Shown piece after piece: positions 8,758 to 17,494 of a DNA stretch of 64,000 nucleotides. The position numbers were made by a program, and so were the translations under genes. The stretch lies in NCBI GenBank assembly GCA_965221075.1, contig OZ244865.1, forward strand, positions 1,116,001 through 1,180,000. Reading direction: 5' to 3'. The DNA comes from UBA2970 sp965221075. GTDB lineage: Bacteria; Verrucomicrobiota; Verrucomicrobiia; Limisphaerales; AAA164-E04. Under the pieces are notes generated by a model. That model saw only the letters and a list, made by a program, of their open reading frames with translations, was not told the origin of the DNA and searched no databases. Each line of letters begins with the position of its first letter. Positions within the stretch are counted from its first letter, which is position 1.

Positions 8758-9596
8758 GCCACAGCTACCGCGGGAGGCTGGCGCCGACTCCCTCCGGGCG
8801 CCTCCACGCGGGCCATGCGGCCACCTTCCTGCAGGCGGCCAGGCGGGCCCGGGAGGGGACGCTGCTGCTGCGCATCGAGGACCTGGACCGGGAGCGCTGC
8901 CGCCAGGAGCACCTGGAGGCGGCCCTGGTGGATCTCCGCTGGCTGGGGCTGGACTGGTCGCGGGAGGGGCCGGGGCCCCAGGGAGCCTTTCTCCAGAGCG
9001 GGCGCATGGACCTCTACCGGGAGGCCTTCGGGGCCCTGCGGTCCGCCGGAAGGATCTTTCCCTGCCACTGCTCCCGCAGGGACATCCGGATGGCCGCCCT
9101 GGCTCCGCACGAGGGCGACGAGGCCCGCCTCTATCCCGGCACCTGCCGCGGCTCCCGGAGGACCGGGGGGAGCCCCAGCTGGCGCTTCCTGGTTCCCGAC
9201 GGCGAGGACGTCTCCTTCGAGGATCCGAACCTGGGGACCGTGGTCCGGCGGGCCGGAAGGGACTTCGGAGACTTCCCCGTGTGGCGAAGGGACGGGATAC
9301 CCTCCTACCAGCTGGCGGTGGTGGTGGACGACTTCCGGATGGGGATCACCGAGGTGGTCCGGGGAGAGGACCTGCTGGTCTCCACCTGCCGCCAGATTCT
9401 CCTGTACCGGGCCCTCGGATGGGAGCCGCCCCGCTTCGTCCACTGCCCGCTGGTGCGGGACTCCTCGGGGCGGCGCCTGGCCAAGCGGGATGGATCCGAC
9501 ACCCTGCTCGGCCTGCGCCAGGCCGGCCTCTCGGTCCAGGAGGCGCTCCTGCGCTACGGCCTGGACTCCATCCAGGAGCCTGCCGGAAGAAGCTAG
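8745..9596 (+). CDS. gluQ: Glutamyl-Q tRNA(Asp) synthetase
   Basis: GluQ, a truncated GluRS paralogue lacking the anticodon-binding domain, attaches glutamate to the cyclopentene ring of queuosine in tRNA(Asp). The 283-residue product has the Rossmann start RLAPTPSGRLHAGHAATF with HAGH at 21-24, RIEDLD, and a zinc site made by C107, C109, Y130 and C134 (CHC and LYPGTC), which matches the E. coli YadB ligands. ITEVVRGEDLL and RLAKRDGSDTL replace the corresponding GluRS motifs. The GTG at 8745 is chosen because it places the conserved start correctly and overlaps the amidase stop. The presence of queA at 25799-26878 shows that the queuosine substrate is probably made in this organism. A hairpin follows 14 bases after the stop. 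Confidence 0.92.
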   Translation: MPGLSHSYRGRLAPTPSGRLHAGHAATFLQAARRAREGTLLLRIEDLDRERCRQEHLEAALVDLRWLGLDWSREGPGPQGAFLQSGRMDLYREAFGALRSAGRIFPCHCSRRDIRMAALAPHEGDEARLYPGTCRGSRRTGGSPSWRFLVPDGEDVSFEDPNLGTVVRRAGRDFGDFPVWRRDGIPSYQLAVVVDDFRMGITEVVRGEDLLVSTCRQILLYRALGWEPPRFVHCPLVRDSSGRRLAKRDGSDTLLGLRQAGLSVQEALLRYGLDSIQEPAGRS

Positions 9597-9610
9597 GCAG
9601 GCGGGAGACA

Positions 9611-9628
9611 GGGCCGGAGCACCGGCCC
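9611..9628 (+). terminator. Hairpin after gluQ
   Basis: A perfect 7-bp stem (GGGCCGG at 9611-9617, CCGGCCC at 9622-9628) with a 4-base AGCA loop, starting 14 bases after the gluQ stop. There is no U tract. It could serve both the rightward gluQ transcript and the leftward transcript of the convergent glycosyltransferase gene. Confidence 0.45.
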
Positions 9629-9749
9629 GGTCCGGCGGGCTCGGCGAGAGGCGCTCCGCTGCGCCGCTGCCAAGGCCTGGGACATGCGCTGGACGCAGGG
9701 TCCGGCATGCCCGTGTAGACGGCGCATCTTCGGCTGCCGGGTACGGCGC

Positions 9750-10670
9750 CTACCGCAGCCGGGCGAGGCACTCCTCCAGCACGGCGTCCACCTCCAGCGA
9801 GGCCAGGCCCCGGGGGTGGCGCAGGATGGAGAAGCGGGGGCTGCACGGGCGCCAGACGGCCTCCTGGGTGCCGGCCCATAGGGCGATCCCCCCGAGGCCC
9901 ACTGCTGCGGCCAGGTGGGTGATTCCCGAGTCGTGCCCCAGGAAGCTCCGGCACCGGGCCAGCTCCCCGGCCAGCCCGGCCAGCGGCGCGCCCACCAGGC
10001 TCCGGAGCCGCGTACCGCCGAAGCGCTTCTCCCATCCCTCGATCGCCGCTCGCTCCGCCTCTCCGCCGGCGAGAAGGAGGGAGAAGCCGGTCTCCGAAAG
10101 CAGCCGCTCGATCAGGAGGCTCCAGCGCGCCTGGGGCCAGTTCTTGGAAGGGCTGCCGCTTCCCGGATGGAGGGCCAGGACGGGATCGCCGCCGGAGGGG
10201 GCCCCGGCGTCGATCCTCGGAGCCGGGGGAGGACCGTGGATGGCCAGCTGCTGCAGCGGCTCGAAGAGGATCTCGGTGGCGTGCCTCTCGTCGCCGGGCG
10301 GGGGGCGGTGGGGACCCTGGACGAAATGGGCTCGCCGGCCCTGCTCCCGCTGGCAGCGGCCCAGGTTCTCCCGGAAGATCCCGTCCGGGTCGTAGAGGTA
10401 GGAGAGGATGATCCCGAAGCGGCCGAAGTAGCCGCTCCATCCGGGATCCAGGGAGCCTCCCCGGGCGAAGAATCCGGCCAGGGATCCTGCTTCCAGGTGG
10501 CGGACTCCGTCGGCCAGTCCCGCCAGCTGCGCCAGACCGGCGGCATGGGGATATCCCAGGACGTCGATGCCGGCCCCGGGGAAGGCGGAGCGGAGGGCCT
10601 GGAGCACGGGCAGGGTGAGGACGAAGTCCCCGATGGCCCCGCCCCGGATGACCAGAATCCGCCCTTCCAT
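9750..10670 (-). CDS. Glycosyltransferase family 9 (heptosyltransferase-like)
   Basis: 306-residue GT-B enzyme of family GT9, which in Gram-negative bacteria transfers ADP-heptose or related sugars to the lipopolysaccharide core on the inner face of the cytoplasmic membrane. The N-terminal lobe starts MEGRILVIRGGAIGDFVLTLP, the classic GT9 opening. The C-terminal lobe has LALHPGSGSPSKNWP and FLGHDSGITHLAAAVG, which form the nucleotide-sugar site. The ATG at 10670 is selected because it starts directly at the first beta strand; longer in-frame starts upstream add unrelated sequence. It is alone on the minus strand, divergent from the PSD1 gene and convergent with gluQ. The sugar and acceptor cannot be inferred. 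Confidence 0.88.
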   Translation of the reverse strand: MEGRILVIRGGAIGDFVLTLPVLQALRSAFPGAGIDVLGYPHAAGLAQLAGLADGVRHLEAGSLAGFFARGGSLDPGWSGYFGRFGIILSYLYDPDGIFRENLGRCQREQGRRAHFVQGPHRPPPGDERHATEILFEPLQQLAIHGPPPAPRIDAGAPSGGDPVLALHPGSGSPSKNWPQARWSLLIERLLSETGFSLLLAGGEAERAAIEGWEKRFGGTRLRSLVGAPLAGLAGELARCRSFLGHDSGITHLAAAVGLGGIALWAGTQEAVWRPCSPRFSILRHPRGLASLEVDAVLEECLARLR

Positions 10671-10887
10671 CCGCTGTCCGATCCTCGATGTTCCCCCGGC
10701 GATTCCTCCCGGGCCGGCGCGCGGTGTCCGGGATGCGATGGTCCGGGGAGAGTCCGGATCCATCGGGAGAATGCAAGGAGCATTCCCGGGGAGAGCCTCG
10801 TCCGGCGGCGGTCCCGGGCGATAATGGGGTTGTAAAGACTCCCTCCAGCCTTGAGAGTAGGCTTCCAGCCTTTTGGGTTCTGGAGCC

Positions 10888-13800
10888 ATGATCCACCGTC
10901 TGCGCGCAGCACTGGGAGCCGGTCTTCTGTCGGCCTGGACCGCTGGCGGAGGACTCCTCTCCGAGGAGGCCTTCCCCGCCGAGGATCTGGCCTTCTTCGA
11001 GCGTTCGATCCGGCCGGTCCTGGCCCAGCAGTGCTACTCGTGCCACAGCCATCGGGCCGAGTCCCTCAAGGCCTCGCTCCGCCTGGACTCCCGCTCCGGA
11101 TTCCTGGCGGGAGGGGAGGGGGGGCCGGTGGTGGAGCCGGGCCGCCCCGATCTGAGCCGGCTGATCGAGGCCATCGGCTACGAGAACGTCGATCTCCAGA
11201 TGCCGCCCCGCTCCCGGCTCGACTCCGCGGTGATCGCCGACTTCCGTCTCTGGGTGGAGAAGGGGCTGCCCTGGCCGGAGGAGCCGGAGCCCTCCGGCCC
11301 GGCGAAGGAGGAAGAGTTCGATATCGAGGAGCGCCGCAAGGAGCACTGGGCCTGGCAGCCGGTGGTCCGTCCCCCGCTCCCTCCGGTCCATGGCTCTCCG
11401 TGGGTTTCCAACCCGATCGACGCCTTCATACTGCAGGGCCTGGAGGACCAGGGGCTCTCCCCGGCGCCTCCCGCCTCCCGCAGCACCCTGCTGCGCCGCC
11501 TCTCCTTCGCCGTGCTGGGCCTGCCTCCCAGTCCCGGCGAGGTGGAGGAATTCGTGGAGGACGGCCATCCCCTGGCCTGGGAGCGGCGGGTGGACGCCAT
11601 GCTGGCCTCGCCCCGGATGGGGGAGCGGTGGGCCCGCCACTGGCTGGATCTGGTCCGCTACGCCGAGACCCTGGGGCACGAGTTCGACTACGCCCTTCCC
11701 AACGCCTGGCGCTACCGGGACTACGTGATCCGGGCCTTCAACCAGGACGTCCCCTACTTGCAGTGGGCGACCGAGCACATCGCCGGGGATCTGGTGGACG
11801 ATCCCCGCCGCGATCCCGCCAGCGGGCTCAACGAGTCCTGGGCCGGGACCGGGTTCTACTGGCTGGGGCAGCAGGTGCACTCCCCGGTGGACATCGGAAT
11901 GAACCAGCTGGAACTGATCGACAACCAGATCGACGTCCTGACCAAGACCTTCCTGGGGATGACCGTGTCCTGCGCCCGCTGCCACGACCACAAGTTCGAC
12001 GCCATCTCGACCCGGGACTTCTACTCCCTGTTCGGGATCCTGAGCAGTTCCCGCTACCACGAGGCGGACCTGGAGCCCTCCGGGGAGCGCGACCGGCTGC
12101 GGGACCGGCTGCGGCAGGAGAAGCAGGCTGTCCGGGAGGCGGCCGGGGCCGACTGGCAGCGGGAGGCGCAGCGGCTGGATCGCACCATGCAGGCCGCCCT
12201 GGACCTGCTCTCGGAACCCGTGGAGGGGGATCCGGGCGGGACGCTCCTGGCCGGGTTCGAGGAAGGCGAGTCCCCCGGGTGGGGAGGGGACGAGCTGCCG
12301 GGAACCGGCAAGGGGACGGGCAGCACCGCCGCCGACGGAAGCGGCGAGGCGAAGGCGCTCAAGGGGGAGTGGAGGAGCCGGACGTTCGTGGTGGAGCATC
12401 CCTACATCCACTTCCTGGTGGAGGGCGGATCCGACGCCAAGCGGACCGCGTTCGAGCTCCGGGTGGACGGCAAGGCCGTACGCAGCGCGGCCGGGCGCGA
12501 CCGGGCGGGCTTCGCCGCCCACCGCTGGGAGGTGGGCGAGTTCGTGGGCCGAGAAGCGCGCCTGGCGCTCCGGGACAACGCCGAGGGGACCTGGGGGTAC
12601 ATCGCCGTCGACCATGTCCTGGCGGGCTCCATGGAGCAGGCCTTCGGCCACCGCAACCGGCCGATGCCCTCGCCCGAACGGACCCTGGAGGCGGCCCGGG
12701 CGAAGGATCTGGACGGCGCCCTCCTGTCGCGCTGGACGAGGGAGCTGGACCGGGCTCTCTCGGAGGGAGCCCGCCACCCGCTCTACGCGCTGGCCGGAGG
12801 CGAGCTGGCCCGGTCCCCGGAGACTCCGGCGCCCGCCGTGTCCCAGCCCTTCGACGACTGGTTCGCCACCGGAGCCGCCCTCGCAGACGCCCGGACCGAG
12901 CCGGGCGAGCCGGTCCTGCTGGACCGGGAGGGAGGACTGGCCCTGGCCGTCCGGCCTTCGGCCCATTCGGGGCGGTGGTCCCGGCGCTTCCAGGGAAGCC
13001 TCCGCTCGCCGACCTTCCGCATCGAGGAGCGCTTCGTCCATGCGCTGGCCTCGGGAAGGAATGTCCGGGCCAACCTGGTGCTCAACAACTTCAACCTGAT
13101 CCGGGCCCCCATATACGGGGGGCTCAAGCGCAGGCTGGACCACGACGAACCCCGGTGGATCACCTTCGATCTGGGCAGCTGGATCGGCCAGACGGCCTAC
13201 TTCGAGATCAAGGACACCGAGCCGGGCGACCTGGCCGGGGGCCGGGGCAGCTACGGGGCCGACGGCTGGTTCAGCCTCCACGGCCTGGTCCGCTCCTCCC
13301 AGGGGGCTCCTCCGTCCCCCAGGCCCCTCTCCGGCGCCTACCTGGCGGGACTCTCCCCGCAGGAGGGGGACCGGATGGCGCATTGGGCGGGCCACACCCG
13401 CGAGGCAGTGGGCAGATGGAGCCGGGGAGAGGAGATGGAAGACGGGGATCTGCGCTGGCTTGCCTGGCTGGCCGGGAAGGAGCTTCTATCGGCGGAGGGG
13501 GGAGCCCTGCCCGAGGCGCGTTCCCGCTACCGGCAGCTGGCCCGGTCCGTCGATCCCCCACGGCTGGCCCCTGCGATGGTCGAGGGTTCGGGGGTGGACG
13601 CCCCGGTGCTGGTCCGGGGCGATCCCCGCACTCCCGGGGAGGCCGCGCCCCGGGGGAACCTCGAGGCACTGGGCACCCGGATTCCGTTCGAGGGCTCCGG
13701 GCGCATGGCCCTGGCCCGCCACATCGCCGATCCGGCCAACCCCCTGACCGCCCGGGTCTACGTCAACCGCGTCTGGCACCACATGTTCGGGCGGGGGATC

Positions 13801-14532
13801 GTGGAGAGCACCGACAACTTCGGCGTGCTGGGCAGCCGGCCCACCCATCCGGAGCTGCTCGACTGGCTGGCCCACTGGTTCGTCAACGAGGGGGAGGGCT
13901 CCACCAAGCGGCTGCTCCGGCTGATCCTCGCCTCCTCCGCCTGGAGGATGTCTTCCTCCTCGCCCGAGTTCGAGGAACGGGATCCCACCAACCGCTGGTT
14001 CCACCGGATGAACGTCCGGCGCCTGGAGGGGGAGGCCATACGCGACGCCATCCTGCAGGTCTCGGGGCGGCTGGACCTGCGCCAGTTCGGGCCCCCGCCT
14101 CCCATCCACCTCACCGCCTTCATGACCGGAAGGGGGCGTCCCGGGCGCAGCGGTCCGGTGGACGGGGAGGGGCGCCGCAGCGTCTACCAGGAGGTGCGCC
14201 GCAACTTCCTCTCGCCCTCGATGCTGGCCTTCGACACGCCGCTGCCCTTCACCACCTTCGGACGGCGCTCGGTCTCCAACGTGCCGGCCCAGGCCCTGAT
14301 CCTGCTCAACGATCCCCTGGTGTCGGAGATGGCGGAGCACTGGGCCCGCATCCTCCCCGAGGCCCCGGCCGGGGAGAGGGTGGAGAGCATGTACCTCTCG
14401 GCCCTGGGGCGGCCGCCCCTGCTCCGGGAGCGGCAGGAGGCCCTAGCCTACGTGGGCGAGGGAGGCGAGGAGGCCTGGGCCGACCTCTGCCACGTCCTGT
14501 TCAACGTCAAGGAGTTCATCTACCTGGACTAG
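10888..14532 (+). CDS. Giant exported PSD1 cytochrome c-type protein with inserted beta domains
   Basis: 1214-residue protein of the planctomycete-type PSCyt1-DUF1549-DUF1553 (PSD1) family, exported proteins of unresolved biochemical role usually paired with DUF1501 proteins and linked to polysaccharide use. An N-terminal hydrophobic signal (about 1-22) precedes the PSCyt1 heme motif C49-Y-S-C52-H53. DUF1549 follows at about 155-400 with a second CxxCH (C362-A-R-C365-H366, in CARCHDHKFD). DUF1553 occupies about 935-1200. Between them lies an extra block of about 450 residues, containing FEEGESPGW...VDHVLAG and SGRWSRRFQGSLRSPTF...WFSLHGLV segments that look like two beta-sandwich, lectin or levanase-C-like domains. 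The ATG at 10888 is preferred over TTG at 10873 because of TCTGGAG just upstream. The DUF1501 partner follows after 4 bases. Confidence 0.9.
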   Translation: MIHRLRAALGAGLLSAWTAGGGLLSEEAFPAEDLAFFERSIRPVLAQQCYSCHSHRAESLKASLRLDSRSGFLAGGEGGPVVEPGRPDLSRLIEAIGYENVDLQMPPRSRLDSAVIADFRLWVEKGLPWPEEPEPSGPAKEEEFDIEERRKEHWAWQPVVRPPLPPVHGSPWVSNPIDAFILQGLEDQGLSPAPPASRSTLLRRLSFAVLGLPPSPGEVEEFVEDGHPLAWERRVDAMLASPRMGERWARHWLDLVRYAETLGHEFDYALPNAWRYRDYVIRAFNQDVPYLQWATEHIAGDLVDDPRRDPASGLNESWAGTGFYWLGQQVHSPVDIGMNQLELIDNQIDVLTKTFLGMTVSCARCHDHKFDAISTRDFYSLFGILSSSRYHEADLEPSGERDRLRDRLRQEKQAVREAAGADWQREAQRLDRTMQAALDLLSEPVEGDPGGTLLAGFEEGESPGWGGDELPGTGKGTGSTAADGSGEAKALKGEWRSRTFVVEHPYIHFLVEGGSDAKRTAFELRVDGKAVRSAAGRDRAGFAAHRWEVGEFVGREARLALRDNAEGTWGYIAVDHVLAGSMEQAFGHRNRPMPSPERTLEAARAKDLDGALLSRWTRELDRALSEGARHPLYALAGGELARSPETPAPAVSQPFDDWFATGAALADARTEPGEPVLLDREGGLALAVRPSAHSGRWSRRFQGSLRSPTFRIEERFVHALASGRNVRANLVLNNFNLIRAPIYGGLKRRLDHDEPRWITFDLGSWIGQTAYFEIKDTEPGDLAGGRGSYGADGWFSLHGLVRSSQGAPPSPRPLSGAYLAGLSPQEGDRMAHWAGHTREAVGRWSRGEEMEDGDLRWLAWLAGKELLSAEGGALPEARSRYRQLARSVDPPRLAPAMVEGSGVDAPVLVRGDPRTPGEAAPRGNLEALGTRIPFEGSGRMALARHIADPANPLTARVYVNRVWHHMFGRGIVESTDNFGVLGSRPTHPELLDWLAHWFVNEGEGSTKRLLRLILASSAWRMSSSSPEFEERDPTNRWFHRMNVRRLEGEAIRDAILQVSGRLDLRQFGPPPPIHLTAFMTGRGRPGRSGPVDGEGRRSVYQEVRRNFLSPSMLAFDTPLPFTTFGRRSVSNVPAQALILLNDPLVSEMAEHWARILPEAPAGERVESMYLSALGRPPLLRERQEALAYVGEGGEEAWADLCHVLFNVKEFIYLD

Positions 14533-14536
14533 CGCC

Positions 14537-15928
14537 ATGACTTCGGGATTCCACAGGCTGCAGAGCCGCCGGGAGATGCTCGCCCGGTGCGCCAACGGAT
14601 TCGGGGGCGTCGCCTTCATGGCCTCCCTGCTGCGCATGGAGGGAGCGGCGCGGGGGCCCCACTTCCCGCCTCGCGCCCGCAGGGCGATCATGCTCTACAT
14701 GGACGGCGGCCCGGCCCACATGGACACCTTCGATCCCAAGCCGAGGCTCAAGGCCGAGAACGGCAAGCCGTTCGGCATGAAGATGGAGCGCACCCAGTTC
14801 GAGAACAACGGCAGCACCTTCGGAGGGCACTGGGACTTCCGCCGCTACGGGCAGAGCGGGATCGAGATCAGCGACCTGTTCCCCCACACCGCCCGGCACG
14901 CCGACAAGCTGTGCGTGATCCGCTCCATGGTCTCCAACTTCTCCGAGCATACCAACGGCAACTACTTCCTGCACACCGGGCTGGGGCTGGCGGGACGGCC
15001 CAGCGCCGGCGCCTGGGTGGCCTACGGGCTGGGGACCGAGAACCGGAACCTGCCCGGCTTCGTGGTGCTCAACGGGGGGCTCACCCCTCCCGGGGGCCTG
15101 GACAACTTCTCCAACGGCTTCCTGCCGGCCACCTGCCAGGGCTCGGTGTTCCGCCCCTCCGATCCTCCGGTGGCCAACCTGCGGCCGGCCCGGGGCGGCT
15201 TCGGATCGAGCCCGGGGAAGCGCTCCCTGCTGGAGGCCCTGGACCGGAGCTCCCTCCAGCGTATGGGACGGCCCGACGCGGTGGAGTCGGCCATCGCCAA
15301 CCAGGAGCTGGCCTTCCGCATGCAGGCGGCGGTGCCCGAGCTGATGGAGCTGGAGGGAGAGAGCGAGCTGACCCGGAGAATGTACGGGCTGGAGTCGGAA
15401 TACGGCCCCACCCGCACCTACGGCGCCCAGTGCCTGCTGGCCCGCCGCCTGGTGGAGCGGGGGGTGCGCTTCGTGGAGCTCACATGCCCCAGCGTGGGAT
15501 CCGACCGGTGGGACCAGCACGGAGGACTTCTCAAGGGGCACACCGACAACGCCCGGGCCGTCGACCAGCCCATCGCCGCCCTGCTCTCCGACCTGCAGGG
15601 CCGGGGCCTGCTGGACGACACCCTGGTGATCTGGTGCGGGGAGTTTGGCAGGACCCCCTTCTCCCAGGGGAAGGACGGGCGCGACCACAACCCCTTCGGC
15701 TTCTCGATCTGGCTGGCCGGGGGAGGGGTGCGCGGCGGCACGACCTACGGGGCCACCGACGAGTACGGCTACAAGGCGGTGGAGAACCGGGTCGAGATCC
15801 ACGACCTGCACGCCACCATGCTGCATCTCCTGGGCCTGGACCACGAGAGGCTCACCGTGCGCTTCAGCGGCCGCGACATGCGGCTGACCGACGTGCACGG
15901 CCATGTGCTGCATCCTCTGCTGGCCTGA
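14537..15928 (+). CDS. DUF1501 Tat-exported protein (sulfatase-like fold)
   Basis: 463-residue DUF1501 protein, encoded directly after its PSD1 partner. The N terminus has a twin-arginine motif (LQSRREMLARC) followed by a short hydrophobic stretch, so Tat export is likely. The fold is alkaline phosphatase/sulfatase-like: AIMLYMDGGPAHMDTFDPK at the start, TLVIWCGEFGRTPFSQG and GRDHNPFGFSIWLAGGGVRGG in the second half, and EIHDLHATMLHLLGLDHE near the end are hallmark strings of the family. No experimentally defined activity is known for DUF1501. The close pairing suggests that the two proteins act together on an extracellular or periplasmic substrate. A weak hairpin follows 45 bases after the stop. 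Confidence 0.92.
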   Translation: MTSGFHRLQSRREMLARCANGFGGVAFMASLLRMEGAARGPHFPPRARRAIMLYMDGGPAHMDTFDPKPRLKAENGKPFGMKMERTQFENNGSTFGGHWDFRRYGQSGIEISDLFPHTARHADKLCVIRSMVSNFSEHTNGNYFLHTGLGLAGRPSAGAWVAYGLGTENRNLPGFVVLNGGLTPPGGLDNFSNGFLPATCQGSVFRPSDPPVANLRPARGGFGSSPGKRSLLEALDRSSLQRMGRPDAVESAIANQELAFRMQAAVPELMELEGESELTRRMYGLESEYGPTRTYGAQCLLARRLVERGVRFVELTCPSVGSDRWDQHGGLLKGHTDNARAVDQPIAALLSDLQGRGLLDDTLVIWCGEFGRTPFSQGKDGRDHNPFGFSIWLAGGGVRGGTTYGATDEYGYKAVENRVEIHDLHATMLHLLGLDHERLTVRFSGRDMRLTDVHGHVLHPLLA

Positions 15929-15973
15929 TCCTCCCGTTTGTCCCTGACAGCCCCGCCGCCATCCTGTAACCAA

Positions 15974-15988
15974 GCCGCCCGAGGCGGC
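15974..15988 (+). terminator. Small hairpin between DUF1501 and DUF4956 genes
   Basis: GCCGCC (15974-15979) and GGCGGC (15983-15988) with a 3-base loop, 45 bases past the DUF1501 stop and 22 bases before the next ATG. The stem is only 6 bp and no U tract follows; it may equally be part of the leader of the next gene. Confidence 0.35.
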
Positions 15989-16010
15989 GTCTGTTCCGCC
16001 GCGGAAACCG

Positions 16011-16694
16011 ATGGACAGCTTCCTGCAGTTCTTCTCCCTCTTCAACCCGATCCCCGAGATCGCGATCTGGCCCTTCCTCCGGAACCTGCTGCTCACCGCG
16101 CTGCTCTCGCTCGTCCTCAGCCGGGTCTACGTCCGCTTCGGGGACTCCCTCTCCAACCGGGAGCTCTTCGCCAGGAACTTCCTGCTCCTGTCGATGACCA
16201 CCATGATGATCTTCACCTTCGTCAAGTCCTCGGCGGCCCTGGCCCTGGGCCTGGTGGGGGCCCTCTCCATCATCCGCTTCCGAGCCGCCATCAAGGAGCC
16301 GGAGGAGCTATGCTACCTCTTCCTGACCATCGGCCTGGGGCTGGGAATGGGCGCCGAGCAGTCGCTGGTCACCACCATCGCCTTCCTGGTGATCGTCGGG
16401 CTGGTGATCCTTCGGAAGCTCTCCCGGTTCCGCGAGCCGGAGCCCAGCCTCTACCTGACCATCTCCCGGGAGCGCAAGGGGGAGCCGGACCTCGGCCAGC
16501 TGCTCCGCCTGGTCGACAGCCACGCCCGCAGCGCGCGGCTGCGTCGCATGGACGAAAGCGGCGACTGCCTGGAGGTGTCCTTCCAGACGCAGTTCCCCAC
16601 CACCGTGCGGCTCAGGGAGTGCGTCGGGAGCCTGCGCAAGCTGGATCCGGGCATGACCATCAGCCTCGTAGATGACCGGGGCATCGGCGCCTGA
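16011..16694 (+). CDS. DUF4956 membrane protein
   Basis: 227-residue membrane protein of family DUF4956. Four hydrophobic segments are visible: LLLTALLSLVLSRVYV, FLLLSMTTMMIFTFV, AALALGLVGALSIIRF and SLVTTIAFLVIVGLVIL, with the conserved cytoplasmic string IRFRAAIKEPEEL between the last two, and a soluble C-terminal domain of about 85 residues. Its stop overlaps the VTC-domain gene by 23 bases, the standard pairing of this family. DUF4956 proteins commonly travel with VTC-domain and CotH-kinase proteins; no CotH protein is seen here. A role with the VTC partner at the membrane is likely, but the reaction is unknown. Confidence 0.88.
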   Translation: MDSFLQFFSLFNPIPEIAIWPFLRNLLLTALLSLVLSRVYVRFGDSLSNRELFARNFLLLSMTTMMIFTFVKSSAALALGLVGALSIIRFRAAIKEPEELCYLFLTIGLGLGMGAEQSLVTTIAFLVIVGLVILRKLSRFREPEPSLYLTISRERKGEPDLGQLLRLVDSHARSARLRRMDESGDCLEVSFQTQFPTTVRLRECVGSLRKLDPGMTISLVDDRGIGA

Positions 16695-17394
16695 GCCCGC
16701 CTCCCGCGCCGGAGTCCCGCCCGGATACCGCTTCGAGAGGAAGTACCGCATAGAGGGGGCCCCCCTGGCCGAGATCGAGGCCTGGGTGCGCCGCTGCCCG
16801 GCCCGCTTCCGCACCCCCTACCCTCCCCGAAGGGTCAACAACATCTATCTGGACACCCACCGGCTCAGCCACTACTTCGAGAACCTGGCGGGGGTGGCCG
16901 GCCGGACCAAGATCCGGGTGCGCTGGTACGGGGATCTCCAGGGGACGCAGCAGCGGCCCAGGCTGGAGTTCAAGATCAGGCGGGGGATGCTGGGGACCAA
17001 GCGGATCTGCTCCCTGGCCCCCCTCGAGGTCCGGCCCGGCCTGGGACGGGAGGATCTCCGCCGGCTCTTCCAGCGAAGCTGCCTGGAGGATGCCGTGCGC
17101 AGGGAGCTGGCGCCGGTGGAGCCCACCCTGGTCAACTGCTACCACCGGCAGTACCGGATCTCGGCCTGCGGCCTCTACCGCATCACCCTGGACAGCCGCC
17201 TGGACTTCCTGAGGTTCGATCCCCTGGGCTGCAGCCTGGCGGGGCGGCGCTCCCTGGAGGGCAGCATGGTGATGGAGCTGAAGTACGACGGAACCATCGC
17301 CGACCTGGACCGCTCGCTCCTCAACTACTTCCCCTTCCGGGTCACCCGCATGTCCAAGTACGTCACCGGGATCGAGTTGACCCATCTGTGGTGA
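16672..17394 (+). CDS. VTC-domain protein (polyphosphate polymerase-like)
   Basis: 240-residue protein with a VTC domain, the triphosphate-tunnel fold that in yeast Vtc4 makes polyphosphate from ATP. Typical strings are RFERKYRIEG, RVNNIYLDTH, GRTKIRVRWYGD, RLEFKIRRG and the final MVMELKYDGTI and FRVTRMSKYVTGIE, giving the alternating charged strands that line the tunnel. The ATG at 16672 lies inside the end of the DUF4956 gene, so the two are probably translationally coupled and act as a membrane-bound pair. The 3' end is convergent with the orphan ATPase copy 2. Bacterial VTC proteins are seldom tested, so polyphosphate synthesis is inferred from the fold. Confidence 0.88.
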   Translation: MTGASAPEPASRAGVPPGYRFERKYRIEGAPLAEIEAWVRRCPARFRTPYPPRRVNNIYLDTHRLSHYFENLAGVAGRTKIRVRWYGDLQGTQQRPRLEFKIRRGMLGTKRICSLAPLEVRPGLGREDLRRLFQRSCLEDAVRRELAPVEPTLVNCYHRQYRISACGLYRITLDSRLDFLRFDPLGCSLAGRRSLEGSMVMELKYDGTIADLDRSLLNYFPFRVTRMSKYVTGIELTHLW

Positions 17395-17494
17395 GGTCCC
17401 GTGGAGGGGCGCCCCTTCCGAGCCGCACCGGGCAGCGGACCGGCATAGACCGGAACCCGTCGGGTCCTACCGCCCTTCATTTTCCCTCCCGCCT

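Noticed and set aside
10840..10890. Repeated TCCAGCCTT words upstream of the large PSD1 gene as a possible operator
   Set aside because: Only two short copies with no further symmetry; not enough to call a regulatory site.
9346..13395. A 1349-codon minus-strand frame antisense to the PSD1 gene
   Set aside because: It is an out-of-frame shadow of the GT9 gene and the antisense of PSD1, with no motif or start signal.
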